A DNA stretch of 64,000 nt from Trichocoleus sp. FACHB-40 (lineage in GTDB: Bacteria; Cyanobacteriota; Cyanobacteriia; Cyanobacteriales; FACHB-T130): positions 186,001 through 250,000 of the forward strand of contig NZ_JACJPF010000098.1 of NCBI RefSeq assembly GCF_014695915.1. Direction: 5' to 3'. Shown here piece after piece: positions 1 through 8,720 of this stretch; within the stretch, counting starts at the first letter, position 1, and every line of letters starts with the position of its first letter. The notes beneath the pieces were generated by a model. That model did not search any database, was not told the origin of the DNA, and saw only the letters and a program-made list of their open reading frames with translations. The position numbers and the translations under genes were made by a program.

Positions 1-258
1 CAAACGTTTGATATTGCGGTAAACCCGAATCCAAACTTCTTGTGCTAAATCTGCCCGATCCTGCCAATCTGGAGCCAGGTGGTACAAAATTTTCTCGACA
101 TGAGACTGATAGCGACGCAACAGCTCTGCAAAGGCAGCGCGATCGGGACGCAGATCGGCCTGACAGCGTAAAATCAAATCGTAGTTTGAGAGTTTTTCAG
201 GTTGCACCTGAACCGTTACTTCAGCCGTTGACCAGGTTGCAGGAATCGATTGACTCAT
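1..258 (-). CDS. ECF/group-3 RNA polymerase sigma factor, N-terminal part
   Basis: The minus strand reads openly from an ATG at 258 to the window edge (86 codons), so the gene continues outside. The visible part looks like sigma region 2 of an ECF or SigG-type factor: a segment beginning NYDLILRC, then AFAELLRRYQ, then the helix DLAQEVWIRVYRNIKRL, which matches the region 2.2 to 2.3 signature in which DLxQExxxRxY precedes promoter melting residues. Such factors direct RNA polymerase to stress-regulon promoters. Regions 3 and 4 and any anti-sigma neighbour lie outside. Family assignment is good; the exact subgroup is inference. Confidence 0.8.
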   Translation of the reverse strand, partial: MSQSIPATWSTAEVTVQVQPEKLSNYDLILRCQADLRPDRAAFAELLRRYQSHVEKILYHLAPDWQDRADLAQEVWIRVYRNIKRL

Positions 259-711
259 GGATGAAATGGGGGTTAAAACAGCCTTACTCCCCAAGACGCT
301 GCCACTTGTGCAATGTTCCCAATTAGATGGAACGCAATTTTTGCGCTCTCACACCAATGTAGCGAATAGCAGTAGCAGAGAGTGGGGAGTTATTACTATT
401 CTTCGCAACTAATAAAATCCCATCAGGAAAAATTTCCTTGGCTCAATAAACTGCTGGCAAAGTCCCCAACGACTGAATTCCCTTAAAAGCCAACCTCTAT
501 TCTTCTGGAAGAGGACGCAAGTTGAGAGCTTTTATTTAAGGAAGTCCTCATGGTGAGGGGACTTTACTATATCAAGCTTGGGTGGATGAGGCTTGGTTTG
601 TGTAGGGTCATTTAGCTTTCCGCCAATTGCGCGAAGCCTAATATTGATAGGCGTATGCTAAAAGAAGAAGGTTATAAGGTAATTAGGTAGCAACTCGTAG
701 CGAAAAGCGCT
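259..711. other. Intergenic stretch without a recognised gene
   Basis: This spacer separates the divergent sigma factor and L,D-transpeptidase genes and should carry both promoters. A short imperfect hairpin lies near 540-565 (AAGTCCTC facing GAGGGGACTT). I see no coding sequence, tRNA or recognisable mobile element. Confidence 0.5.
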
Positions 712-1293
712 ATGTCAAGAAATGAGCCACTGTCTCGAAATTTGATGCTGATTTGTTTTGGGACAGCTTTTGTGCTGTTGTCAGTTTCGTGGCGATCGCA
801 TTTCTCAAAGCTGACGCTCAACAGCTTGGGATTACCAGTTATTGCTGGGGAAAATTTTAGCTTCGGGGCTGCTTTATCGCCATCAACGTCAGAATACCTT
901 GGGCGATCGCGTTTGATTGTCGATTTGAGCGATCGCGTTGTCTATGTTTACCTAGACAATCAGCTTTTCGCCACCTACCCGGTAGCTGTGGGACAGTCGG
1001 GTTGGGAGACTCCCATCGGTTCGTTTCAAGTTCTAAAAATGAACAAAAATCCAGCTTGGAGTCAACCCATCACCGGGGAAGTCTTCCCCGCCGGGGCGAA
1101 GAATAATCCTTTAGGCGATCGCTGGATTAGCTTTTGGTCGGATGGACGACATCAAATCGGGTTCCACGGCACCAACCAGGAGCAGCTGGTAGGGCAAGCT
1201 GTTTCTCACGGCTGCGTGCGAATGCGTAATCAGGATATTCGGGCTATGTATCAGCAGATAAGTAAAGGAACGCCTGTAATTGTTCGTCGCTGA
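712..1293 (+). CDS. L,D-transpeptidase (YkuD family)
   Basis: A 193-residue protein with a hydrophobic N-terminal segment at about residues 10-27 (signal anchor) and a YkuD catalytic domain over roughly residues 65-193. The family signature is present: FHGT near residue 150, then SHGCVRM with the catalytic Cys at residue 168. Such enzymes form 3-3 cross-links in peptidoglycan or attach proteins to it, in the periplasm. Length is normal for a minimal YkuD protein with no separate peptidoglycan-binding domain. The start at the first ATG keeps the membrane segment; no clear Shine-Dalgarno is visible. Two HIP1 sites lie within the gene. Confidence 0.9.
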   Translation: MSRNEPLSRNLMLICFGTAFVLLSVSWRSHFSKLTLNSLGLPVIAGENFSFGAALSPSTSEYLGRSRLIVDLSDRVVYVYLDNQLFATYPVAVGQSGWETPIGSFQVLKMNKNPAWSQPITGEVFPAGAKNNPLGDRWISFWSDGRHQIGFHGTNQEQLVGQAVSHGCVRMRNQDIRAMYQQISKGTPVIVRR

Positions 1294-1322
1294 GAAGGTA
1301 AAGGTTTGACCTCCTCCCCACC

Positions 1323-1526
1323 TTAAACCTTAGCTCCACGAGCCTGCGGTTTTGAAAGTGGGGATTTCCCGGAAAGTTGGCATTGCTTGTGAGTTTGTAT
1401 AGCCTCGCGGTTTTTCTTCCCTGCTTCATTACACCCGCCGCCATCCTGCTCGGCTCTCGGCGTTACGGTAGCTTTACAGGCTAACACTGTGAGTCCCACA
1501 GCTAAGATATTCTTCCCCGCGTTCTC
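1323..1526 (-). pseudogene. TnpB C-terminal relic (IS200/IS605 family)
   Basis: Read on the minus strand from 1526, the sequence gives NAGKNILAVGLTVLAC and a basic tail, ending at TAA at 1323-1325. The NILAVG-x-TVxAC string is the usual C-terminal end of TnpB/OrfB of IS200/IS605-type elements, just after the zinc-ribbon. A stop codon lies immediately upstream in frame, the zinc-ribbon cysteines and RuvC core are missing, and no TnpA is nearby. About 68 codons of decayed transposon therefore survive between two intact genes. No functional guide RNA can be claimed. Confidence 0.65.
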
Positions 1527-1540
1527 TTATTTAGAAGATT

Positions 1541-2101
1541 TCATTCTTCATCATTTTCATTTTCATCCTTATCTCTTTGCTCAAAGTTGGAAGCGTAAGT
1601 TTGTAGTAAAGAACTGACCTGCTTAAATACATCCGGCCCAGAAGATTTGCTGATAACTTGTCCTGGGTTTTCGGGACGATCCAAGTTACGAGCGATCGCT
1701 TCGTTTACTTGCTGGGTAATTAGCTCTTGGAGTTCATCTTTTGCTCGCATTCGCTGATAGCTGGCTCCTTCCTCCGTCGTCGCGTACAGGGGCGGTAGAC
1801 GATTTAGAGCGTAGGCGGCAATATCCCCCACATCCAAAACGCGATCGCTAGTAGCTTCAATTTCTGCGACTCGCGCGATCGCTTCCGTCAGCACCAACTC
1901 TTCCATCACATTGATAAACTGTTTGCGAGGAACCGCAACGACTTCCCCCGTCAACAGCGCCCCCATCAGACGATCCAGCGCCATGTACTCTTCAATTGAC
2001 AGCTCAGACGCGGTGTCACAAATGCGTCCTACCTCTGCCTCCATCGCTGGTGTCAGATAACCATCTTGTAGGGCTTGTTCAACAATCTTTTCAATACTCA
2101 T
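1541..2101 (-). CDS. ComFB-domain protein with an extra N-terminal helical domain
   Basis: 186 residues. Residues ~62-135 match the ComFB family: NVMEELVLTEAI, then DVGDIAAYALNRLPPLY, the hallmark ALN-x-LPP-x-Y motif. ComFB proteins were first linked to competence in Bacillus, and cyanobacterial members have been reported as cyclic dinucleotide receptors; that role is family knowledge, not shown here. Residues 1-58 form a separate helical module (LTPAMEAEV, then ALDRLMGALLTGEVV) that resembles the free-standing 64-residue protein at 37861-38055. The C-terminus is acidic (DKDENENDEE). The conserved Cys often seen just before the DVGD segment appears to be replaced here. Confidence 0.8.
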   Translation of the reverse strand: MSIEKIVEQALQDGYLTPAMEAEVGRICDTASELSIEEYMALDRLMGALLTGEVVAVPRKQFINVMEELVLTEAIARVAEIEATSDRVLDVGDIAAYALNRLPPLYATTEEGASYQRMRAKDELQELITQQVNEAIARNLDRPENPGQVISKSSGPDVFKQVSSLLQTYASNFEQRDKDENENDEE

Positions 2102-2629
2102 CTAAAAATCCCGCTTTATACCCCATCCTTTACAGCGGAGGCGCAGTAAATCCGCCTCCGGGCAACATGGCTAGTTGCCTCCTACTTTGGTTGGCGAGGA
2201 AAGCAAGGCTGAGATTGCCGCTTCCCTAAAAAATTGATTTTCTCTCTTTGGGTAGAAGCAATTTTTTTAAACGCCTCTATAAGCCATGAGTAAAGTTGAA
2301 ATCTGTATAGATGTCTCTTCGCTCATCCCCATCAAAATATCTTGGCATGACACAGCACCTCTCACCAGCTACCCTGAAAATCAGTTTTGTCGGGCGAAGA
2401 AACCGGAAGTGTTTTACCTACGGGGATTTTCGAGATTGTTCCCTGGAGGCTATTCAACATTGGCGTTGCCGCTAAACCTATATGCAATCCCCAAGCGAGG
2501 AATATTGCAAGACATTAAAAGTGTCACGCCCCCTCCTTTTTCACATAGACAACCCTGCCACAATGTGTACCTCAATACAACACTAAATAGATCAAAACTT
2601 CAAAAAATACATCAAAACTTCCTAAAGCC
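2102..2629. other. Intergenic stretch upstream of the ComFB gene
   Basis: This holds the presumed promoter of the ComFB gene (minus strand) and the 3' flank of the M23 peptidase gene. A 116-codon plus-strand reading frame covers 2286-2636, but it lacks a ribosome site and any family resemblance, so I do not call it. A small direct repeat (ATCAAAACTTC) occurs near 2590-2620. Confidence 0.4.
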
Positions 2630-3556
2630 TCATTGAAATTCTTGATTTCGCCAGGGGCCAGGGTCAACTGATAAGCCATTTACATACAATCCCCAGTGCA
2701 AATGAGGGCCAGTTGAAGCGCCCGTAGAACCAATTGCACCAATTACCTGACCAGGTTTTACAATATCCCCTTCCTTAACATCAATACGGCTCAGGTGCAT
2801 AAAAATGCTGGTGACACCTTGCCCGTGGTCAACTCCAATTACATTACCGTGAACCCGGAACCCTTGGCTTACCCTTCCCACCAACGCCACCCGTCCTGCT
2901 GCTGGCGCTGTGACAGGCGAGCCATACCCGCCAGCGTAGTCAACTCCGCGATGGTAGTAATCGTTGGCAAATTTGCCATTGTAGTAGCGACGAACTCCGT
3001 AAATGCTGCTGATTCTTCCCCGGTTCGGCTTCAGGAAGGGGCCATTCCAGAACTTCTGGGGTGTCACTAACTTTTTAAAAGCCGCTACCCGATCTAGTTC
3101 ATATTGCGTTGCTCCCTGTCCAGCTTTTCCAGGGGGTAGAGTAATCCGTTGCACTGGGAAAGAGCGCGATCGCAAAACAATCGGAATTTCCCGCACTTGT
3201 CCATCACCCGCTACCCGAATTACCAACCTTCCCGGCTTATCTAAAGGTGTCGTTGGTAGCAAAGCTCGAAAGCGATTTTGACCGATAGAAAACGTTGAGT
3301 AATTCTGCTGTTTCAGAGAAACCGTGGGACTTTGCGAGTCTGCTACATCTTTTTGAATCACCACTGAAAGGGTATCCCCCAACTGGGGATTAGTGGGTGT
3401 CACCTGAACCTGCAAGGCTCGCGCTGGCAAAGTAAAAAGGCAAAAAGCAACGGGCAAAAGAAAAAATTCTTTCTTTGTATTTTTGACTTTCAGAGAAAAA
3501 AGTGTAGAACCGAGTTGCTGTAGATCAGGGCGAAATTTTAGCAGATTCTTCGACAT
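2630..3556 (-). CDS. M23 family metallopeptidase (LytM-type)
   Basis: About 308 residues from the ATG at 3556 (a TTG lies 9 bases upstream; GGGAG sits 12 bases before the ATG). A signal peptide (FFLLPVAFCLFTLPARA) precedes an immunoglobulin-like region (~50-130) and a C-terminal M23 domain (~175-305). Zinc ligands are visible: HRGVD (H-x3-D) and HLHWG (HxH), with the usual G-x-ST-G-x-STGPHLHW context. The family cleaves peptidoglycan cross-bridges, or, when paired with amidases, activates them; all listed ligands are present, so it is probably catalytic. A probable structured RNA lies in the leader at 3660-3860 on the same strand. Confidence 0.9.
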   Translation of the reverse strand: MSKNLLKFRPDLQQLGSTLFSLKVKNTKKEFFLLPVAFCLFTLPARALQVQVTPTNPQLGDTLSVVIQKDVADSQSPTVSLKQQNYSTFSIGQNRFRALLPTTPLDKPGRLVIRVAGDGQVREIPIVLRSRSFPVQRITLPPGKAGQGATQYELDRVAAFKKLVTPQKFWNGPFLKPNRGRISSIYGVRRYYNGKFANDYYHRGVDYAGGYGSPVTAPAAGRVALVGRVSQGFRVHGNVIGVDHGQGVTSIFMHLSRIDVKEGDIVKPGQVIGAIGSTGASTGPHLHWGLYVNGLSVDPGPWRNQEFQ

Positions 3557-3659
3557 TACAGGCAATTACTCCCACAGGATTGTTGACAAAATATACAGAT
3601 GTTTTTTGTACTAGCGGATAGACTATCACCCTGTCTCAAGTGTTTCCCATATTTTTCTA

Positions 3660-3860
3660 CTCGTTAAGAGCCTCCGAACGCGATTAAGAAAGGCTCCAGT
3701 CTCCCCCAAAGGCAAATAAAGCCAAGGAAGAGATGAGGTGGGAGCCTGATTCGGAGCATTCCCTCCTCTGACCTGGGAAGGAGAAAAGGCAGACTAAGTA
3801 GTGTATGCAGTTCCTACTGAAGGCAGATGAACCTTTAGCCAAAGGGACCTGCACAACCCT
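3660..3860 (-). ncRNA. Candidate structured RNA or riboswitch-like leader of the M23 gene
   Basis: On the minus strand three nested helices can be drawn: CTCCGAA (3750-3756) with TTCGGAG (3672-3678); AGGCTCC (3741-3747) with GGAGCCT (3691-3697); then CTCTTCC with GGGGGAG closing a GGC/GCC hairpin (3711-3723). The third helix needs two G-U pairs that are possible only if the minus strand is transcribed, which fixes the orientation. Upstream lie a CCTTT-GGCT-AAAGG hairpin and a segment GGTTCATCTGC...AGTAGG. It precedes the M23 gene by about 100 bases. Short strings recall c-di-AMP (ydaO) leaders, but I cannot align the whole motif; 6S RNA is an alternative. Confidence 0.4.
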
Positions 3861-3917
3861 TAAAACTCTGTATCCTAAAGTTTATATACCTTCATAGTTT
3901 TTTTATAAAAGAAACTT

Positions 3918-6254
3918 GTGCAAGAAGATTTTAGACTGATTGTTGACTTAGTGACGGTTCTCGCGGCAGCTGCGGCTGGTGGTCTGGTGGCAGCCTTATG
4001 CCGTCAACCTGCTTTACTGGGCTATATTCTGGGTGGGATGGTTGTTGGCCCAGCGGGGTTGAGACTAATTAAAGAGTTGATTCAGATAGAAACGCTGGCT
4101 CAGTTTGGCGTTGCCTTTTTGTTGTTCGCGCTGGGAGTCGAGTTTTCCTTTACGGAACTGAAAAAAGTTCAAAAAATTGCTCTGGGAGGGGGCGGGTTAC
4201 AAATCGCCCTGACTATTCTAGTCACAGTTTTGGTATGTGGCGTAACTGGGGCTTGGGGTACTTTACCAGCGAAGGGTGTCTTCCTAGGGGCGATTCTGTC
4301 TCTGTCTTCCACCGCTGTTGTCCTCAAGTGTCTGATGGAGCGCAACGAGACGGCAACGCCTCACGCTCAGGTGATGCTGGGGATTCTGGTGGTGCAGGAT
4401 TTGGCGCTGGGATTGATGCTGGCGGTGTTACCAGCGCTGGACAAACCCCCGGAAGCAATTGGCAAAGCGATCGCTTTAGCGCTTTTGCAGATTGGGCTAT
4501 TTGCTGCGGGGGCTGTGGCTGTTGGTATTTGGCTAATTCCGCCTTTGCTGCGTTTGCTGGCTAAAACGGAAAGCCGGGAGCTGTTTCTACTGGGCGTGGT
4601 GGCGCTGTGTTTGGGCATTGCGTTGCTCACAGAGTATATGGGTCTTTCGATTGAGATGGGGGCATTTGTCGCCGGGTTAATGATTTCGGAGGTGGAATAT
4701 GCCGACCAAACTCTGACTTATGTGGAACCGCTGCGGGATGTTTTTGCAGCTTTATTTTTTGCCGCGATTGGGATGCTGATCGACCCGGTTTTTCTGTGGG
4801 AAAATCTGGAGTTAATTTTGGGGCTAGTCTGTTTGGTTTTTGTCGGCAAGTTTTTGATTGTGACACCAATCGTGAGAGCGTTTGGATATCCTTTGAAAAC
4901 GGCTTTAATTGTTGGGTTGGGATTAGCGCAGATTGGGGAATTCTCGTTTGTGCTGGCGAGTGAAGGGCAAGCACTGGGATTGGTTTCTCGCCGAATTTAC
5001 TTACTGATTTTGGGTACAACTGCTGTAACGTTGGTACTTACGCCTTTTGTGCTGCGCCTGGTACCAAAATTGTTGGAGTTGCCTTGGCTAAAGTCGTTTT
5101 TAGACACAGCAGATGCCCCTTTGGAAGTTGCTTGCGATTTGCCTTTGCAAAATCATGTGGTGGTTTGTGGCTATGGGCGAGTCGGACGAAATCTGGTGAA
5201 ACTGTTGCAGGAACACAAGTATCCAGTTGTGGTTATCGATCAGTCTGAAAGCAAGATTCAGCAAATGAGAGAGGCGGGGGTTTCTTATGTTTATGGCAAT
5301 GGGGCTTCTTTGCATGTTTTGGAAGCTGCTGGGGTAGGCAAGGCGACGGGGATGGCGATCGCTATGCCCGATCCGATGGCTACCCGTCTTTGCCTGAAAC
5401 GCGCTTTAGAATTGGCTCCTGAGTTGGATATCGTTGTCCGCGCCAACCACAATAAAGATATCGAACTGCTTTACCAACTGGGGGCGCGGGAGGTGGTGCA
5501 ACCTGAGTTTGAAGCTTCTTTGGAACTGGCTTCGCATCTTTTGGCTGGTAATGGCTTGCCTTCATGGACAATCCAGAAGGAAATGCAGCAAATCCGCAAT
5601 AGTCATTATCTGGCACTACGCCCAGAGCGATCGCCTTTGGAAATTGCCCGCGATTTGGAGGTTGCGGCTGCCCAAATGAATAGCAAGTGGTATCCTCTCC
5701 CTCCTGGTTCTCCTTTAATCGGGATGACGCTGGAGGAGACTGATTTGCGCCGTTTGACTGGTGTTTCTCTGGTGGCAATTCGTCGCAGTGGGGGGGAAGA
5801 AATAGATTATCCAAATATCCAAACAATTTTGGAAGAAGGCGATCGCTTGTTGGTGGTGGGAGAATCAAATGAACAAGCTGCCTTCGATCAACTGGCAAAG
5901 GGTAAAGTGGCAATTCCCAGTGAAAATGCTCCTTGTCAGTGGTTGTTAGTTCCAGAGGATAGTCCGGTTGCAGGGAAAACTCTCTCCCAGTTGCATATGC
6001 GCCGCCAGTACGGGGTACAAGTGCAAGCAATTCGGCGCGATGGGAAGTTCATCCGGTTTCCCGGCGGCGACACCCAGTTGTTGGCAGGGGATCAGCTACT
6101 TTTGTGCGGCGGTAGTTATCCTCTAAATCAAGTGCAGGAGTGGCTTTCCCCAGTGTCTGAGGATTCTCGTGTTGTGCAGGTTCCTGTAATCCAGGTGCCT
6201 GCGAGCGAAGCTTTCCAAGAATTGCTTCCATCTGATAATCAGCAGGAACTTTAA
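3918..6254 (+). CDS. KefB-type CPA2 monovalent cation:proton antiporter with RCK domains
   Basis: 778 residues, starting at GTG. Residues ~1-385 carry about a dozen membrane helices of the Na+/H+ exchanger (CPA2) fold, including LLFALGVEFSF and VVLVVQDL-like segments around VVQDLALGLML. Residues ~405-525 are a TrkA-N/RCK NAD-binding domain (VVVCGYGRVGRNLVKLL, GxGxxG), followed by two TrkA-C domains (~600-675 and ~690-765). This is the usual architecture of K+ efflux antiporters gated by nucleotides. It stands alone, divergent from the M23 gene. The long minus-strand frames inside it are shadows. Confidence 0.9.
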   Translation: MQEDFRLIVDLVTVLAAAAAGGLVAALCRQPALLGYILGGMVVGPAGLRLIKELIQIETLAQFGVAFLLFALGVEFSFTELKKVQKIALGGGGLQIALTILVTVLVCGVTGAWGTLPAKGVFLGAILSLSSTAVVLKCLMERNETATPHAQVMLGILVVQDLALGLMLAVLPALDKPPEAIGKAIALALLQIGLFAAGAVAVGIWLIPPLLRLLAKTESRELFLLGVVALCLGIALLTEYMGLSIEMGAFVAGLMISEVEYADQTLTYVEPLRDVFAALFFAAIGMLIDPVFLWENLELILGLVCLVFVGKFLIVTPIVRAFGYPLKTALIVGLGLAQIGEFSFVLASEGQALGLVSRRIYLLILGTTAVTLVLTPFVLRLVPKLLELPWLKSFLDTADAPLEVACDLPLQNHVVVCGYGRVGRNLVKLLQEHKYPVVVIDQSESKIQQMREAGVSYVYGNGASLHVLEAAGVGKATGMAIAMPDPMATRLCLKRALELAPELDIVVRANHNKDIELLYQLGAREVVQPEFEASLELASHLLAGNGLPSWTIQKEMQQIRNSHYLALRPERSPLEIARDLEVAAAQMNSKWYPLPPGSPLIGMTLEETDLRRLTGVSLVAIRRSGGEEIDYPNIQTILEEGDRLLVVGESNEQAAFDQLAKGKVAIPSENAPCQWLLVPEDSPVAGKTLSQLHMRRQYGVQVQAIRRDGKFIRFPGGDTQLLAGDQLLLCGGSYPLNQVQEWLSPVSEDSRVVQVPVIQVPASEAFQELLPSDNQQEL

Positions 6255-6256
6255 AA

Positions 6257-6300
6257 AGTGTTGAGTGTTGAATTGGAAAAACAACTCAACACTCAACACT
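6257..6300. terminator. Bidirectional hairpin between kefB-like gene and hfq
   Basis: A perfect 15-bp inverted repeat (AGTGTTGAGTGTTGA at 6257-6271 and its complement at 6286-6300) separates two convergent stop codons at 6254 and 6303. The arms are made of tandem heptads GTGTTGA, so it is both a repeat and a plausible bidirectional terminator, though without a long T-run. Confidence 0.55.
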
Positions 6301-6302
6301 CT

Positions 6303-6518
6303 TCAGGACTTCGGCTTCACATACGCGATCGCTTGCAGCCAAACTATTGTGGGCTGATTTGATTGCTCCATCAGACAAATACAGTTCTGATCCAGCCAGC
6401 GAATTTTCCCACCTAAAACATCGTTTGTAAGCAGTTTTATCTCGACTTCTTTTCCTTCTTTAACAAATGTTTGGAGTAGGCGAATACTCGGTAATCCAGT
6501 TTCCAGTTCAGCAGCCAT
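6303..6518 (-). CDS. hfq: Hfq-like Sm protein (cyanobacterial type)
   Basis: 71 residues with the Sm1 segment LLQTFVKEGKEVEIKLL-NDVLGGKI and the Sm2-like end VWLQAIAYVKP. Cyanobacterial Hfq is shorter and more divergent than enterobacterial Hfq; the Synechocystis protein is known to be needed for type IV pilus motility and to bind the pilus ATPase rather than act as a general RNA chaperone. It is divergent from dapF, the arrangement found in many cyanobacteria, which supports the call. The ATG at 6518 follows AAGGA with 9-base spacing. Confidence 0.92.
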   Translation of the reverse strand: MAAELETGLPSIRLLQTFVKEGKEVEIKLLTNDVLGGKIRWLDQNCICLMEQSNQPTIVWLQAIAYVKPKS

Positions 6519-6547
6519 AAAATATATCCTTGATAATTGGTAATTTT

Positions 6548-6600
6548 AAAAAGTTAGGAATTAAGAGTTATTAATCGAAACTTGATAACTCCTAACTTTT
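6548..6600. repeat. Imperfect inverted repeat between hfq and dapF
   Basis: The arms AAAAGTTAGGA and TCCTAACTTTT form an 11-bp perfect pair with related text (GAGTTAT/ATAACTC) inside, in the 124-139 bp divergent promoter region of hfq and dapF. It looks like an interspersed short repeat; an effect on either promoter is unproven. Confidence 0.5.
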
Positions 6601-6657
6601 CCATCACCCATTACATAGTTTATGCTAATTGAAGACCGTTAAGTGGTAATTGCTGCT

Positions 6658-7515
6658 ATGAATATCGAGTTTACTAAATATCAGGGACTGGGGAATGATT
6701 TCATCCTTATTGATAATCGTGGCACAGACGAACCCTGTCTGACACCAGAGGATGCTGTCAAGTTATGCGATCGCCACTTCGGTATCGGTGCAGATGGTGT
6801 GATTTTCGCCCTTCCCGGACAAGATGGCACTGACTACACGATGCGGATTTTCAACTCCGATGGTTCAGAACCGGAGATGTGCGGCAATGGTATTCGCTGT
6901 TTAGCCAAATTTATCGCCGATTTAGAAGGCTGGGGACAGAAGGAAAAATCTACCCAGTCCCCAATCACCTATCGCATCCACACACTGGCTGGTGTCATGA
7001 CACCGCAAATTAAGCCGGATGGTCAAGTTACAGTCGATATGGGAATGCCGCGACTACTTGCAGCAGAAATTACCACGACGCTAGTAGCGCCAGACAAGAA
7101 AGCGATAAATGAACCTTTGGAAGTTGCTGGAAAGTCTTGGTTAGTAACTTGTGTTAGCATGGGCAATCCCCACTGCATCACATTTGTGGAGGATGTCGCT
7201 GCTATCGAGTTAGAGACTATAGGTTCTCAGTTTGAACATCACCCAGTTTTCCCCAAGCGTACCAATACTGAGTTTATTCAAGTGGTGCGCCCAGATTATC
7301 TGAAAATGCGGGTGTGGGAAAGAGGTGCTGGGATAACTTTAGCTTGCGGTACGGGTGCTTGTGCTGTAGTGGTGGCTGGGGTATTGGCACAGAAATGCGA
7401 TCGCGTTGCTACGGTGGAACTACCCGGCGGTTGTTTGGAAATCGAATGGTCAGAACAAGACCAGCGAGTTTATATGACTGGCCCAGCTGAGTGCGTGTTC
7501 GTAGGTAGAATCTAG
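6658..7515 (+). CDS. dapF: Diaminopimelate epimerase
   Basis: Converts LL- to meso-diaminopimelate, the penultimate step to lysine and the peptidoglycan precursor. I choose the ATG at 6658 ([15 protein letters not shown], the standard DapF opening) over an upstream GTG at 6643. The protein is then 285 residues. The two-base catalytic pair is present: Cys75 in MCGNGIRC and Cys230 in LACGTGACA. The two alpha/beta halves of the fold are both complete. It is divergent from hfq and probably monocistronic, since the next gene starts 60 bases later with its own spacer. Confidence 0.96.
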   Translation: MNIEFTKYQGLGNDFILIDNRGTDEPCLTPEDAVKLCDRHFGIGADGVIFALPGQDGTDYTMRIFNSDGSEPEMCGNGIRCLAKFIADLEGWGQKEKSTQSPITYRIHTLAGVMTPQIKPDGQVTVDMGMPRLLAAEITTTLVAPDKKAINEPLEVAGKSWLVTCVSMGNPHCITFVEDVAAIELETIGSQFEHHPVFPKRTNTEFIQVVRPDYLKMRVWERGAGITLACGTGACAVVVAGVLAQKCDRVATVELPGGCLEIEWSEQDQRVYMTGPAECVFVGRI

Positions 7516-7578
7516 CCGCTGTGTAACATCGAACCTTGAAAATGGGAACCTTAGATAGGTCAATACAAGGAAATTTCG

Positions 7579-8673
7579 ATGAGTGGTGCTATTTACCTGA
7601 TTCAGGATAACGGTCAGCTGGTTGAGATGAACGAAAAAGCCTATGACTCAGAGGCTTTGCTGCAAGAACTTCTTGCTAAATATCCTAATCTGCTGGCTGG
7701 CGATCAAATCGACACTGCTGCACCACGAAAATGGTTGCTAGTTAAACGAGAGGTTGGAGTGCTATCTCAGGAGGGTGGTATCGATCGATGGTCAGTCGAT
7801 CATTTGTTTCTTGACCAGGATGGAATTCCAACCCTAGTGGAAGTTAAGCGTAGCACTGACACCCGCCTCCGGCGAGAGGTGGTAGGTCAGATGCTCGACT
7901 ATGCTGCTAATGGAGTAGTTTACTGGCCTGTTGAGAAAATTATTGCTCAATTTGAGGCTACGTGTCAGTTTCAAGGTGGCGATTCTGAACAGATACTAGC
8001 TGAATTTTTGGGTGCTGACGCTGACCAAAAGCAGTTCTGGCAGCAGGTCAAAACTAACCTGCTAGCTGGCAAAATACACCTAGTCTTTGTTGCTGATAAA
8101 ATTCCTACTGAACTTCAGCGTGTAGTGGAGTTCTTAAATAAACAAATGAATCCAGCGGAGGTATTGGCAGTTGAAATTAAGCAATACGTCGGTCAAGGTT
8201 TAAGGACTCTTGTTCCTAGAGTTATTGGTCAAATTGTTGATAAAAATTCCTCTGTTTCTGTTACTGAGAAAAGACAGTGGGATAAATTATCGTTCTTTAA
8301 GGAACTTGAAGAAAAACAAGGTAGCGATCAATGTGAAGCTGCCAAAAAAATTCTTGAATGGATCAGTCCTGACCAGATACAGGTTCGATGGGGTAAAGGC
8401 AGCAAATACGGGACATGTATTCCAAAGCTAAACTATCAGGGAAAGGATTATTCGCTTTTTACAATATGGACTGATGGCACCATCCAAATTGACAGGCGGC
8501 TATTTTCTTCCCAAGACAAAGTATTAGAATTTGAAAAACGCCTTGATTCTCTTGTGGAGAAAACTTATCCTAATTATTTCAATGTCTTCCTTTCAATGTT
8601 GACAGATGAAGCTGCACTAAAACAGTTTCTTGAAACATTTGATTGGGTGATTCAAGAAATTAAAGCTTTGTGA
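7579..8673 (+). CDS. PD-(D/E)XK nuclease-like protein (NucS/DUF91-type N-terminus)
   Basis: 364 residues. Residues ~65-125 look like a PD-(D/E)XK core: RWSVDHLFLDQDG followed by VEVKRSTDTRLRREVVGQ, giving the D...ExK triad and a downstream Arg/Gln helix as in NucS-like and other restriction-endonuclease-fold proteins. The C-terminal ~130 residues (from about 230) hold an unrecognised domain with WGKGSKYGTC and FTIWTDGTIQID. Function could be DNA repair or defence; nothing here decides. It converges on the P-loop kinase gene at 8721. Base composition is somewhat AT-rich in its 3' half compared with dapF. Confidence 0.6.
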   Translation: MSGAIYLIQDNGQLVEMNEKAYDSEALLQELLAKYPNLLAGDQIDTAAPRKWLLVKREVGVLSQEGGIDRWSVDHLFLDQDGIPTLVEVKRSTDTRLRREVVGQMLDYAANGVVYWPVEKIIAQFEATCQFQGGDSEQILAEFLGADADQKQFWQQVKTNLLAGKIHLVFVADKIPTELQRVVEFLNKQMNPAEVLAVEIKQYVGQGLRTLVPRVIGQIVDKNSSVSVTEKRQWDKLSFFKELEEKQGSDQCEAAKKILEWISPDQIQVRWGKGSKYGTCIPKLNYQGKDYSLFTIWTDGTIQIDRRLFSSQDKVLEFEKRLDSLVEKTYPNYFNVFLSMLTDEAALKQFLETFDWVIQEIKAL

Positions 8674-8720
8674 TAAGACCACTATATTCAAGTTCGCGCA
8701 TTTGTTTCTAAAACGCATCA

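Noticed and set aside
42-326. 94-codon plus-strand frame at the left edge
   Set aside because: It runs opposite to, and is explained by, the clear sigma factor frame on the minus strand.
2286-2636. 116-codon plus-strand frame between ComFB and M23 genes
   Set aside because: No ribosome site, no domain resemblance, composition unlike coding sequence; it also runs into the end of the M23 gene.
5380-6030. 216-codon minus-strand frame inside the antiporter gene
   Set aside because: Shadow of the kefB-like coding sequence, which has full domain support.
3918-6254. Possible c-di-AMP riboswitch controlling the antiporter from the plus strand
   Set aside because: Wobble pairs in the structured region work only on the minus strand, so it belongs to the M23 side if it is real.
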